Below are positions 1-7,803 of a stretch of DNA of 64,000 bases, piece by piece; position 1 is the first letter of the stretch, and the number at the start of each line of letters is the position of its first letter. Under the pieces are notes generated by a model. The model saw only the letters and a list, made by a program, of their open reading frames with translations, was not told the DNA's origin and did no database searches. This DNA comes from Halanaerobium kushneri (GTDB lineage: Bacteria > Bacillota > Halanaerobiia > Halanaerobiales > Halanaerobiaceae): contig NZ_FTNC01000006.1 of assembly GCF_900156285.1 (NCBI RefSeq), forward strand, positions 92,073 to 156,072, in the 5' to 3' direction. Both the position numbers and the translations under genes were made by a program.

Positions 1-174
1 AACTACAATACCATAGCCAATTAACTGATTAACACGCTGTCCCTTAATCCTGGTTATATTACCAATTTCGACCTGAGGATCATTAACTGCTGCAGTCAGT
101 GTCGAACTGATCAGCAGCAAAAAAATAGAAATAAATATAGTTCCAAAAGCTTTTGATTTCATTAAATTAAACAA
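1..174 (-). CDS. flgI: Flagellar P-ring protein FlgI, N-terminal part (cut by window edge)
   Basis: Only the first 58 codons are in the window. FlgI polymerises in the periplasm into the P-ring, the peptidoglycan-level bushing around the flagellar rod. The visible protein has a hydrophobic signal peptide followed by the FlgI opening motif (VEIGNITRIKGQR, then NQLIGYGIVV). I place the start at a TTG (174-172) because a purine-rich Shine-Dalgarno sequence (AGAAGGG) lies about 6 bases upstream. An in-frame ATG at 162-160 is the alternative but sits too far from that site. It follows flgH by 20 bases, as the last visible gene of the long flagellar operon. Presence of FlgI implies an outer membrane. 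Confidence 0.88.
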   Translation of the reverse strand, partial: MFNLMKSKAFGTIFISIFLLLISSTLTAAVNDPQVEIGNITRIKGQRVNQLIGYGIVV

Positions 175-194
175 ACTATCCCTTCTTTCAAATA

Positions 195-779
195 CTAAAA
201 AATAAAATTAAATAATCTAGTTAAAACTCCCGGGTCCTGTTTATCACCAACAACACCCTCCCCTTCATATTCTATATTTGCATTACTGACCCTTTTGGAA
301 GAAACTTCATTATCAAAATTAATATCCTGTGGTCGAATTACTCCTTCTAAGATAATTGTCTGAATTTCACCATTAATTTTTACCCTTTTTGTTCCCTGAA
401 TTTTAAGATTACCATTTTCTCGTAATTCTACTACCTCAGTCGTTATGTCTGCCTCCAGAGTACCACTTCGTTGAGTCTGACCATCTGCGGATTCTGAATC
501 TGAATAACTGAAATCAAAGAAAGGAAGAAAATCTAAAAATCCACTCCCTTCAGCATTGTAATCACTACCCTGACTCGCATCAGAATTAGCGCTCTGAATA
601 GCACTAGCGTCTTCCTCAATTACTACAGTAATTATATCTCCCATTTCATACTCCGGATAATCCTGATACAAACCTTTAGAATTATCGCTCCAGAGTGATT
701 CTGCAGCTGCAGCAGAAGTTGCCAGAAAAACTATTATAAGTACTATACTAATCAGTTTAAATTTACCTAAATAATACAT
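195..779 (-). CDS. flgH: Flagellar L-ring protein FlgH
   Basis: FlgH forms the L-ring, the outer-membrane bushing of the flagellar rod. The 194-residue protein has a signal peptide (about residues 1-26, ending in a run of alanines), then the family opening SLWSDNS and the motif GDIITVVIEEDASA, and a C-terminal segment with IQGTKRVKINGE and GVIRPQDI, all typical of FlgH. It contains no cysteine, so the usual lipoprotein anchor of proteobacterial FlgH is missing and signal peptidase I cleavage is expected. It lies between flgA and flgI in the order flgA-flgH-flgI. An outer-membrane ring protein in a Firmicute-type gene order points to a diderm cell envelope. Confidence 0.9.
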   Translation of the reverse strand: MYYLGKFKLISIVLIIVFLATSAAAAESLWSDNSKGLYQDYPEYEMGDIITVVIEEDASAIQSANSDASQGSDYNAEGSGFLDFLPFFDFSYSDSESADGQTQRSGTLEADITTEVVELRENGNLKIQGTKRVKINGEIQTIILEGVIRPQDINFDNEVSSKRVSNANIEYEGEGVVGDKQDPGVLTRLFNFIF

Positions 780-792
780 ATTTGCACCTCTC

Positions 793-1764
793 TTAATCTG
801 AGATCATTTTAACCTCAGTTGGTGAAACTACTTCAACCTGAAATTGATAACCACTGTTTAAATTTTCAACCGTAATGATTTCACCAATTTTTCCTCTTTC
901 TTTAGCCTCTACAAAGGTAGAAACTTTTATATTATTAACTTCAACTTTTAAATGTAATTTTTGTCCCCATTTTACTACATAGGGGGTCTTTAAATAATTT
1001 GACTTTAGTATTTCACCTTTTTTTAATCGCCTTGATAATTGAACATTATTGAAATCGACTTCTGACCAGCTCTGAATAACTTCTGTTGGATCACCTGAAA
1101 TCTTTTGCTCTCGAATTGAAAAGTCCGATTTATTAATTTTTGAATTACTTTTTAAACTTTTATCTGCTGTCAGCACCTTAAGCAGCAGTTTGACTTTAAC
1201 AGGATAAAAAAGACTTCGTATTTTTTTATCATTCTGCCATATTTCAAGCTTTAGATTAATATCCGGCAGAGATAAATTTTGGTTTTCAGCAACCTTTATT
1301 TGATAATCACCTGCTGCAATTTCAATATTATGGGTAGAACTTTTACTTTCAATTAATATATCTTCAGCCTTAAAGTCAAGCTCAGTTTTTAAATAATCTT
1401 TAACCAACCTAGAAATCTCATCCTCGGTAATCACCCTACTTCGACGGCGAACAATTACTGTTGCCGGCATCCGGAGTTTAAACTGTGATTTTTTATAGTC
1501 CAAATTTTGGATGCTTAAATCAACAAGAACTCGACTCAGCCTTTTTTGATATCCTGGACCGGGAGAAGATTTAAAAACTAAATTTTTGAGTTCACTCAGA
1601 GCAGAATCAGAGAGCTCTGGAGCTTTAATTTGAGCAATTTCGCCCAGATAAATCTCGGCAGAACTAACTTCTACTTCTTTTTGTATTTCAATTTCAAAAG
1701 CAGCAGTATTAGTAGTTATAATTATTGTTAAGATCACCGCTAAAAAAACAATTATTTTCTTCAT
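793..1764 (-). CDS. flgA: Flagellar P-ring assembly chaperone FlgA
   Basis: FlgA is the periplasmic chaperone that helps FlgI assemble into the P-ring. The 323-residue protein starts with a signal peptide (about residues 1-22). The C-terminal third resembles the SAF domain of FlgA: it has the RRLKKGEIL segment, the motif KWGQKLHLKVEVNNIKVS, and an end motif built around GEIITVEN and EVVSPTEVKM. The N-terminal part is longer and more variable than in proteobacterial FlgA. It lies directly between flgG and flgH, which fits its role. The identity is firm from the SAF region and context. Confidence 0.87.
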   Translation of the reverse strand: MKKIIVFLAVILTIIITTNTAAFEIEIQKEVEVSSAEIYLGEIAQIKAPELSDSALSELKNLVFKSSPGPGYQKRLSRVLVDLSIQNLDYKKSQFKLRMPATVIVRRRSRVITEDEISRLVKDYLKTELDFKAEDILIESKSSTHNIEIAAGDYQIKVAENQNLSLPDINLKLEIWQNDKKIRSLFYPVKVKLLLKVLTADKSLKSNSKINKSDFSIREQKISGDPTEVIQSWSEVDFNNVQLSRRLKKGEILKSNYLKTPYVVKWGQKLHLKVEVNNIKVSTFVEAKERGKIGEIITVENLNSGYQFQVEVVSPTEVKMISD

Positions 1765-1810
1765 AATTATGCACCTCTGGCCACTGCTTTATTCAATAGT
1801 TAGCAACTTA

Positions 1811-2593
1811 TTATCTCTTCAGCTGATTGGCTGTCTGCAGCATCTCATCCGAAGCCTGAATAGCTTTTGAGTTAGTCTCATATGCTCTCTGAGCTGCAAT
1901 CATATTTACCATTTCTTCTACTACTTTAACATTTGACATTTCTAAAAAGCCCTGAGTTACTGTACCAAAACCAGCTTCTCCAGGAACTCCCTGCATAGCC
2001 TGCCCGGAAGCAACTGTCTGTAAATAAAGATTCCTTCCTTCACTGGAAAGACCGGCTGGATTGGCAAAACGATATAACTGAATTTGACCCAGTTGTTGAT
2101 TTTCACCATTCACTTTGGCATTTACTGTACCATCGGAAGTTATTGATATTTCTGTCGCTTCCTGTGGAATCTGAAATCCAGGATCTATCTGATAACCATC
2201 CGAAGTAACTATATTACCATTACTGTCCTGTTTAAAGGAACCATCTCTGGTATAAGCATAATTCCCATCTGGCAGCTGTATTCTAAAGAAGCCATCTCCT
2301 TCAATAACCATATCCAGGGGACTATCAGTATTTTGAATATTTCCCTGAGTAAATATTTTCTGGGTACTGTTAACTTTAGATCCATGACCAACCTCAATCC
2401 CGGTCGGAATTTCTGCTCCCTGAGCATTTGGTGTCCCGGATTCTCTCATATTTGTATAAATTAAATCCGCAAAATTAATTTTAGATTTTTTAAATCCACT
2501 TGTATTTACATTGGCCAGGTTATTAGAAATAACATCGATATTAGTCTGCTGTGAATTCATTCCTGTTGCTGATGTCCATAAAGCACTAATCAT
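1811..2593 (-). CDS. flgG: Flagellar distal rod protein FlgG
   Basis: FlgG builds the distal rod, the drive shaft crossing the periplasm and both rings. The 260-residue protein has the rod/hook N-terminal motif (SATGMNSQQTNIDVISNNLANVN), a central FlgE/F/G beta domain with the motif GDGFFRI and YTRDGSFKQD, and the C-terminal motif NVKVVEEMVNMIAAQRAYETN. The start is the ATG at 2593-2591, five bases after AGGTGG. A GTG three codons upstream overlaps that site and is rejected. The leader upstream of it holds one of two similar three-way-junction RNA structures. It is followed by flgA, flgH and flgI. Confidence 0.94.
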   Translation of the reverse strand: MISALWTSATGMNSQQTNIDVISNNLANVNTSGFKKSKINFADLIYTNMRESGTPNAQGAEIPTGIEVGHGSKVNSTQKIFTQGNIQNTDSPLDMVIEGDGFFRIQLPDGNYAYTRDGSFKQDSNGNIVTSDGYQIDPGFQIPQEATEISITSDGTVNAKVNGENQQLGQIQLYRFANPAGLSSEGRNLYLQTVASGQAMQGVPGEAGFGTVTQGFLEMSNVKVVEEMVNMIAAQRAYETNSKAIQASDEMLQTANQLKR

Positions 2594-2644
2594 ATTTTCC
2601 ACCTCATTTATTTTTTTGGAAGTGGACAGACTGAAATAAATTTA

Positions 2645-2710
2645 ATTGAAAACTGCTGTCTCTTTCAGTCAACAGCAGTAAGAGCTTCCTTTTCAGGTCC
2701 GGCTCTCAAT
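2645..2710 (-). ncRNA. Three-way-junction leader element upstream of flgG (copy B)
   Basis: On the minus strand an outer stem pairs TCAAT's complement ATTGA (2706-2710) with 2645-2649. It encloses two hairpins: GAGC/GCTC (2682-2705) with an asymmetric internal loop (four bases, ending GGA, opposite AA) and a CCT/AGG inner stem, and ACTGCTGT/ACAGCAGT (2652-2679). The same architecture occurs in front of flgE. It lies between flgF and flgG, ending about 50 bases before the flgG ATG. I do not recognise it as a named family; a cis-regulatory RNA is an inference from the two-copy match and compensating base changes. Confidence 0.55.
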
Positions 2711-2719
2711 CTAAAATAT

Positions 2720-3472
2720 TTATGCCCGTCCAACTTCATTAATCACTTTGTTTAATGTCTCATCAATACTACTAATGACTTTCTGGTTTGATTCATAATG
2801 CCGGGTAGTCTTAATCATTTTTGCCATTTCTTCTACAATTTTAACATTAGAACCTTCTAAATACCCCTGAGCAATTCCAGCGTCAGTTTCAACAGCTACT
2901 GCCCCTTCCTGAGCTGCATAAAGATTATCACCCTGCTGCAGTAATTGGGACTCATCTTCAAAATTCATCAGTGCAATCTGTGCTCCCTGAAGACCATTAT
3001 TAAAAGTGATCTGACCGTCAGCACTAACCCTAAAATCCTGGTCAGGAATAAGCTGAATTCTCTCTCCAGCACTATCCAGCACATAATTGCCGCTCTGGGT
3101 TACAAGCTCGGAATCAGAATTGATAGTAAAATTACCATCCCGAGTGTATCTGTTGCCTGCATCAGTTTCAATTACAAAAAATCCTTTCCCTTCAACAGCA
3201 AAATCTAAATAATTATCAGTGCGTTGAAAAACCCCCTGACTCATATCTTTAAAACTCTGCTCTACATAGGAACCTGTTGCCAACTCACCTATTTCCTTAT
3301 CAGCTTTACCATTTTCAATCCTGCTTAAAAGCATTTCGGGAAAAGAAGCAGTGATAGCTTCTGATTTTTTAAAGCCGGCTGTATTAACATTGGCCAGATT
3401 ATTGGAACGAATATTTGTCTTTTTCTCCAGCACATTCATCGAAGAAGCGGCAGTATATAAGCCTCTAATCAT
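2720..3472 (-). CDS. flgF: Flagellar rod protein FlgF-like
   Basis: A rod/hook family protein of 250 residues, probably the proximal rod protein FlgF (FlhO type in Bacillus naming). It has the N-terminal rod motif (LEKKTNIRSNNLANVNTAGFKKS), a central GKGFFVIET and YTRDGNFTIN segment, and a C-terminal NVKIVEEMAKMIKTTRHYESNQK motif. Rod proteins are exported by the flagellar type III system, which fits the absence of a cleavable signal peptide. It sits between fapA and flgG, the usual place for the second FlgG-like gene. FlgF and FlgG paralogues are hard to tell apart by eye; the shorter core and position upstream of flgG favour FlgF. Confidence 0.85.
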   Translation of the reverse strand: MIRGLYTAASSMNVLEKKTNIRSNNLANVNTAGFKKSEAITASFPEMLLSRIENGKADKEIGELATGSYVEQSFKDMSQGVFQRTDNYLDFAVEGKGFFVIETDAGNRYTRDGNFTINSDSELVTQSGNYVLDSAGERIQLIPDQDFRVSADGQITFNNGLQGAQIALMNFEDESQLLQQGDNLYAAQEGAVAVETDAGIAQGYLEGSNVKIVEEMAKMIKTTRHYESNQKVISSIDETLNKVINEVGRA

Positions 3473-3484
3473 TTTAACACCTCC

Positions 3485-5083
3485 TTATACATTAGTTTTC
3501 TGTCTTAACTCCTTATTAACTTCAGTAAAGGCACATTTCGAAATTTTGTTGCGAATAATCATTTTATCCTTACTACTTAAAAGCTGTACTCCAGGGAAAA
3601 TACAGTTATTAACTTTTATAACCGCCTCCTCAGATGCAGTTAACTGTTCTTCCAGTTCTTCAATTTCAGACTCAAGTTCTGATTTTCTTTCTTCCAGCTC
3701 ATCTTTAGTAGCTTTTAATTTAGAAAACATTTCTCGCTTATTTGCTGGTAACTTGATTCCTTTTTCTTTCATTGATTTTAATAGATCTACACTTTTGATT
3801 ACCTTATCCAGATTGTTCTCCACTGTCTCCAGCTCATCTTTGGCAGCTTTGAATTTCTTGCGCAGTTCTGGCTCCAGCCCAATCTCAATATATGTCTTTG
3901 TTGCCAGACTGGAGCCAATCATATTTGCTTCGATGATATTTTGGGCCATAACCCGCCCGCCAACAATTAAACCTTTACCTCCACTTACTATAACACTATT
4001 TTTAGCAGTAACATGACTGTGCATTATTGCCTCATGTACTCTTACATTATTGGCTTTAATTTCAGCATTTTCTACAAAACGAGCATTTACATCACCACTG
4101 GCATTAATTTCGCCTTTATTCCTGCCCAAAAAACCTTTTTTTATTAAAACACTACCTCCACTTTCAATTTTTGCAGCACCTACATTTCCTGCAATTTCTA
4201 TATCTCCAGAAGCTTTAACAACAAAACCTTCTCTAACATTACCACTAATTTTAACACTACCAACAAAATCTATATTACCTTCTTCCAGGTCTACATCCCC
4301 TTTGACCTGATAAACAGGATTAATAGATATTTTTGTCCCATTACGCACTATCTGACCGTCTTTAGCAGCATAAATGCTGTTATTTTTTTTGACAGTGTTT
4401 TTGGCACGAGGTAATTTTACGGACTTAGGAACAGGAGCTTTAATTTCCTCTCCAAAAACATCTTTTCCTGGTTCACCTGCGGTTGGTTCTACCATTGTTA
4501 CAATTTTTTCTCCCCGACGAACATTATTAATTAAATTTTTGGAATGAAAATCCATGGTTCCATCTTCTCGTAGAGTACCAATATTATTTTCCTTCTCTTC
4601 AAAATGATAAATTAGATATCCATCTTCTCCTGGTAAAGGTTCTTTCCCTTCAGCAATTACTTCTCTTTTTACCGGCTGTCTAATTTTTAAAACCTGTTTT
4701 ATTTTTTCTTCTTTGATTCCATAGCTAATATTCTTATCTGCCAGCAGCTCTTTTAAATCTCCAAATTTAATTTCCTTCCCATCTCTACCCGGAGTAAAAT
4801 CTAATAAAACTTTTAATCCTTCATTAGAAACTTCAATTTCTATTTTATCATCTTCGGAAGGCAAATTTATATTTTCAGCAATTTTAAACCATTCTTCCTG
4901 CTCATTACTTAGTGCTTTTTTAATTTTTTCATAATCTGCTTCCATAATATTATTTTCTACTAAAAAATCTTCAATCTCTAGTAAATCTGGATTATTATCC
5001 AACCTTAATTTCAATAATATTTCATCTTCTGTAAACTTAAGCAGACAATTCTGGTCTTTTCTATCAAACTGCTCTTTACTCAC
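3485..5083 (-). CDS. fapA: FapA family protein (DUF342), flagellar assembly protein A
   Basis: A 532-residue cytoplasmic protein of the FapA/DUF342 family. The centre (about residues 155-400) is a repetitive beta-helix-like region with recurring G-D-V/I-x-I-x-G units (NIDFVGSVKISGNV, ASGDIEIAGNVGAA, GGSVLIKKGFLG). It is followed by a long charged coiled coil (about 410-490). Members are common next to fliA in Clostridia flagellar clusters, but their exact role is not settled; polymer-forming or envelope-associated functions have been suggested. The start is GTG with AGGT eight bases upstream. It follows fliA by 20 bases and precedes flgF by 12. Confidence 0.85.
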   Translation of the reverse strand: MSKEQFDRKDQNCLLKFTEDEILLKLRLDNNPDLLEIEDFLVENNIMEADYEKIKKALSNEQEEWFKIAENINLPSEDDKIEIEVSNEGLKVLLDFTPGRDGKEIKFGDLKELLADKNISYGIKEEKIKQVLKIRQPVKREVIAEGKEPLPGEDGYLIYHFEEKENNIGTLREDGTMDFHSKNLINNVRRGEKIVTMVEPTAGEPGKDVFGEEIKAPVPKSVKLPRAKNTVKKNNSIYAAKDGQIVRNGTKISINPVYQVKGDVDLEEGNIDFVGSVKISGNVREGFVVKASGDIEIAGNVGAAKIESGGSVLIKKGFLGRNKGEINASGDVNARFVENAEIKANNVRVHEAIMHSHVTAKNSVIVSGGKGLIVGGRVMAQNIIEANMIGSSLATKTYIEIGLEPELRKKFKAAKDELETVENNLDKVIKSVDLLKSMKEKGIKLPANKREMFSKLKATKDELEERKSELESEIEELEEQLTASEEAVIKVNNCIFPGVQLLSSKDKMIIRNKISKCAFTEVNKELRQKTNV

Positions 5084-5103
5084 TTTTAATTACCTACCTC
5101 TCA

Positions 5104-5850
5104 TTAGAAAAAATATTCTTTTGATCTACTCAGCATTCCCCGCAGGCGTCGAATTGCCTGACTATGCAGCTGAGAAACTCTTGCTGCAGACAACTCTAGC
5201 ACTTCTGCTATTTCAACCTGAGTTAGTTCTTCATAGTAATATAAAGTTAAAACCAGTTTTTCGTTTTCAGAAAGCAAATCAATTTTTTTAGATAACAAAT
5301 CAACAGCTTCCTGATCTGTTAATCTATCAACTGCCTGATCAAGATCAGCAGCAATTAATTCTATTAATTCAGCTCCATCAAATTCATGGGACAGTGAAAT
5401 CCAATTAGCCAGCTGACTGTGTCTTTCAATAGTATTTAATCTATTTTCACTAATTCCTGTTAATTCTGCAAGTTCTTTTTGATCTGGCTCTCTGCCGGTT
5501 TTAGCCTTAAAATTTTCTCGCTGCTCTTCTACTCTTTTTAATTCTCTTCGCATATTATCCGGAAGCCAGTCCTTACTTCTTAAATAATCATAAATTTCTC
5601 CCTTAATCCTTGGCAGAGCAAAAGTAGAAAATTCAACTCCTCTTTGATAGTCAAATTTTTCTACTGCCTCAATCAAACCAATTATTCCATAACTTTCTAA
5701 ATCTTCAGCTTCAATTTGATCAGGAAGCATAATAATAATTCTACCTACAGCATACCTTACCAGTCCCAGATGTTTTAAGATAATCTCTTCTCTAGCCTGC
5801 TGATTATTATTTAGCCTGTATTTTTTCCAGAGTAATTTATCTAAAGCCAT
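5104..5850 (-). CDS. fliA: RNA polymerase sigma-28 factor FliA/SigD
   Basis: Alternative sigma factor of 248 residues that directs transcription of late flagellar and chemotaxis genes. Region 2 is visible at about residues 20-90 (HLGLVRYAVGRI, then AEDLESYGIIGLIEAVEKFD and EFSTFALPRIKGEIYDYLR), region 3 at about 100-150, and region 4 with its helix-turn-helix at the C-terminus (SENEKLVLTLYYYEELTQ, then VAEVLELSAARVSQLHSQAI-like text). Its cognate promoter form (TAAA, 15 bases, GCCGATAA) has a good match in this window upstream of the fliW-csrA operon at 39384-39410. It lies between the small membrane protein gene and fapA. No FlgM anti-sigma gene is in the window. Confidence 0.95.
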   Translation of the reverse strand: MALDKLLWKKYRLNNNQQAREEIILKHLGLVRYAVGRIIIMLPDQIEAEDLESYGIIGLIEAVEKFDYQRGVEFSTFALPRIKGEIYDYLRSKDWLPDNMRRELKRVEEQRENFKAKTGREPDQKELAELTGISENRLNTIERHSQLANWISLSHEFDGAELIELIAADLDQAVDRLTDQEAVDLLSKKIDLLSENEKLVLTLYYYEELTQVEIAEVLELSAARVSQLHSQAIRRLRGMLSRSKEYFF

Positions 5851-5866
5851 AATAATCTCCCTTTAA

Positions 5867-6250
5867 TTAGTTATTATCCTGCTGATAGTCAAATTCTTCT
5901 GGGTTAAAAGCTGAAAACTCCTGATTATCGAACTCATTTTCAACTGCAGATTCAGCAAATTCCTGCCCTGCTTCTGAGTCGGTAGCTGTTTCTCCCTGAT
6001 CATTCAGTTCCGATTCAGAATTTAGCTGTCCATTTTCGTCTTCCGAATTTTCTATCTCAGTTGCAGCACCTGAATTATAATCTTTAATTAAATAATAACT
6101 GAGCTGCAGAAAAAAAGTCATCAGGGTTGAATAAACTAAAAATTTGAGCCCCAGAAAAAAAACCAACTCCAAACTTTGTCGTATAATTAAATTATAAATA
6201 ACTGCAGCTGTATATGTAATTAGCCCTATAATAAGCGAGTTTACTAACAT
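5867..6250 (-). CDS. Small membrane protein of the flagellar operon, unknown function
   Basis: I do not recognise a family. The 127-residue protein has two predicted membrane helices (about residues 3-22 and 28-53). They are followed by a soluble tail of about 70 residues that is very acidic and rich in Glu, Asp, Asn and Gln, ending in FDYQQDNN. Its ATG directly abuts the pilZ stop codon, so the two are likely translationally coupled, and fliA follows 16 bases later. The location between a c-di-GMP receptor gene and the flagellar sigma gene suggests a motility role, but that is context only. The acidic tail is typical of low-complexity cytosolic extensions. Confidence 0.7.
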   Translation of the reverse strand: MLVNSLIIGLITYTAAVIYNLIIRQSLELVFFLGLKFLVYSTLMTFFLQLSYYLIKDYNSGAATEIENSEDENGQLNSESELNDQGETATDSEAGQEFAESAVENEFDNQEFSAFNPEEFDYQQDNN

Positions 6251-6892
6251 CTATCTCAAACCTTTTTTTCTGCTTTTACGCTGATAGGCAAAAATCCACT
6301 GTATTATCTGTTCTCGCTGCTCTTCTTCAATTTCTACAAACTGAACTCCATAGTTGTTGAGCTCATTATTTTCCCGCTGGATTCGAACAATTTTTGCTTT
6401 AATAAATTCTTTTGGTGGCAGAATATTTTTTAAACTGATTAGTATTTCTTCATTTTTTTTGAATTTCTTTTTTAACTGCATTTGAATCCCTCCACCACTT
6501 ATATCCAGCAGTCTGGCTTCGGAAATTTTTTTTGGATATTTTTTGTCATCCATCATCTTATATATATCAACCGTACCGGTAACATCGAGTCTGAAATAAT
6601 CACGCCTCTGAATTCGAGTTACCGAATCAGCTCTTTCAATTAAAAGTAATGGTATCGGTTTATTGGTTCTTTTTAAAATTTTAGATTTAAATTTATAAGC
6701 AGCCCGATCAGTAGTATAATAAACATTAATTGTCTGATCTAATCTAAGAGGAAGTGGTGCTCCCTCGCGATAGAGACCTGTAATTATAATTCCAGCCTCC
6801 AGAAAATCTGCTACTTTACTTAAATAGTTTCCCTGATAGGAACCTGATAAAACTTCTATTTCAAGTTTTTGATTAACCTCTAATTCCTTCAT
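6251..6892 (-). CDS. YcgR-like PilZ domain protein, probable c-di-GMP flagellar brake
   Basis: A 213-residue protein with an N-terminal YcgR-type beta domain (about 1-95) and a C-terminal PilZ domain (about 97-205). The c-di-GMP-binding signature is intact: an arginine-rich RIQRRDYFR segment followed by LLDISGGGIQ, the D-x-S-x-x-G element. Such proteins bind c-di-GMP and slow or bias the flagellar motor through MotA or FliG/FliM. It lies between flhG and fliA in the flagellar operon. Together with the c-di-GMP riboswitch upstream of flgB this gives c-di-GMP two points of control over the same organelle, at expression and at motor function. Confidence 0.88.
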   Translation of the reverse strand: MKELEVNQKLEIEVLSGSYQGNYLSKVADFLEAGIIITGLYREGAPLPLRLDQTINVYYTTDRAAYKFKSKILKRTNKPIPLLLIERADSVTRIQRRDYFRLDVTGTVDIYKMMDDKKYPKKISEARLLDISGGGIQMQLKKKFKKNEEILISLKNILPPKEFIKAKIVRIQRENNELNNYGVQFVEIEEEQREQIIQWIFAYQRKSRKKGLR

Positions 6893-6909
6893 ATTCTCAA
6901 CTCCATCGA

Positions 6910-7803
6910 CTATTTAACATGTTTATTAAAAAAACCAACCATTTTGTAAAAATAACTTTTTACACCTTTTGCCTGCTGTTCTTTTTCAGCACCGGTAATT
7001 TTTCTTGCCAGATTTTCAAAATCTCTGGCTGCTTTCCGATTAGAAAATAATTCAGAATAAGGTTTTTGTCTGCGCAGTGCAGCACTAATCTTTCGATCAT
7101 GAGCTATACTGCCAATTAAAGTTAGATCTAAATCAAGATAATTTTTAACTGTCTTGATAATTCTTTTGGCAGTTTTTTGAGCATCCTTTTCGTCCTCAGT
7201 CTGGTTAATTACCATTTTGATCGGTTTATTATATTTGTGATTGGCCAGAATTTTAATTAAACTGTAACTATCCATAACAGAGGTTGGTTCTGTAGTTAAA
7301 AGAAGGATCAACTCTTCAGCAGCCAGGATTGTATTTACAATACTTTTTGCTGCCCCAGCCCCCAGATCAATTAAGAGATAATCATAATTTTTTTCAATCT
7401 GATCCCCCAGATCAATTAATTTTTGCATAGCATCATTTTGAATATCAATAAAACTATCATCACCGGTAATACCACTTAATAGTTTAATTCCAGCGGGACC
7501 TTCTATCACAGCATCTTCCAGACTGCATTCTCCCCGCAAAAGGTGTCCCATATCATAGTTAGGTTGTACTCCCAGCATAATATCGAGATTAGCCATCCCA
7601 ATATCACTGTCAATAATTAGAACTTCTTTGTCCAGCTTGCTAAGATTATAGGCAAAATTAACTGTAAAGGTTGATTTGCCAACACCACCTTTACCACTGG
7701 CAATCGCTATGGTCCGGGTGGATGAAGTTTCAAATTCCTTTACCTCAACCTTTTCTTTTTTTTCCTGCATTATTTCTTTTAATTTTGCTGCCTGACTACG
7801 CAT
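6910..7803 (-). CDS. flhG: Flagellar number regulator FlhG (MinD/ParA-type ATPase)
   Basis: FlhG (also YlxH or FleN) is a MinD-like ATPase that works with FlhF to set flagellar number and position. The deviant Walker A motif GKGGVGKST is at about residues 37-45. It is followed by the MinD-type segments IDSDIGMANLDIMLG and LIDLGAGAA. A C-terminal amphipathic stretch (YFYKMVGFF) could serve membrane attachment. The protein is 297 residues from an ATG at 7803-7801, with GGTG six bases upstream; a slightly upstream TTG has no such site. The ATG lies inside the end of flhF (8-base overlap), so translation is probably coupled. Confidence 0.93.
   Translation of the reverse strand: MRSQAAKLKEIMQEKKEKVEVKEFETSSTRTIAIASGKGGVGKSTFTVNFAYNLSKLDKEVLIIDSDIGMANLDIMLGVQPNYDMGHLLRGECSLEDAVIEGPAGIKLLSGITGDDSFIDIQNDAMQKLIDLGDQIEKNYDYLLIDLGAGAAKSIVNTILAAEELILLLTTEPTSVMDSYSLIKILANHKYNKPIKMVINQTEDEKDAQKTAKRIIKTVKNYLDLDLTLIGSIAHDRKISAALRRQKPYSELFSNRKAARDFENLARKITGAEKEQQAKGVKSYFYKMVGFFNKHVK

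Noticed and set aside
3351..4016. Long plus-strand open frame of 221 codons opposite fapA and flgF
   Set aside because: Low-complexity Ser/Leu/Ile translation is the shadow of the minus-strand coding frames; no ribosome binding site, and it overlaps two certain genes.
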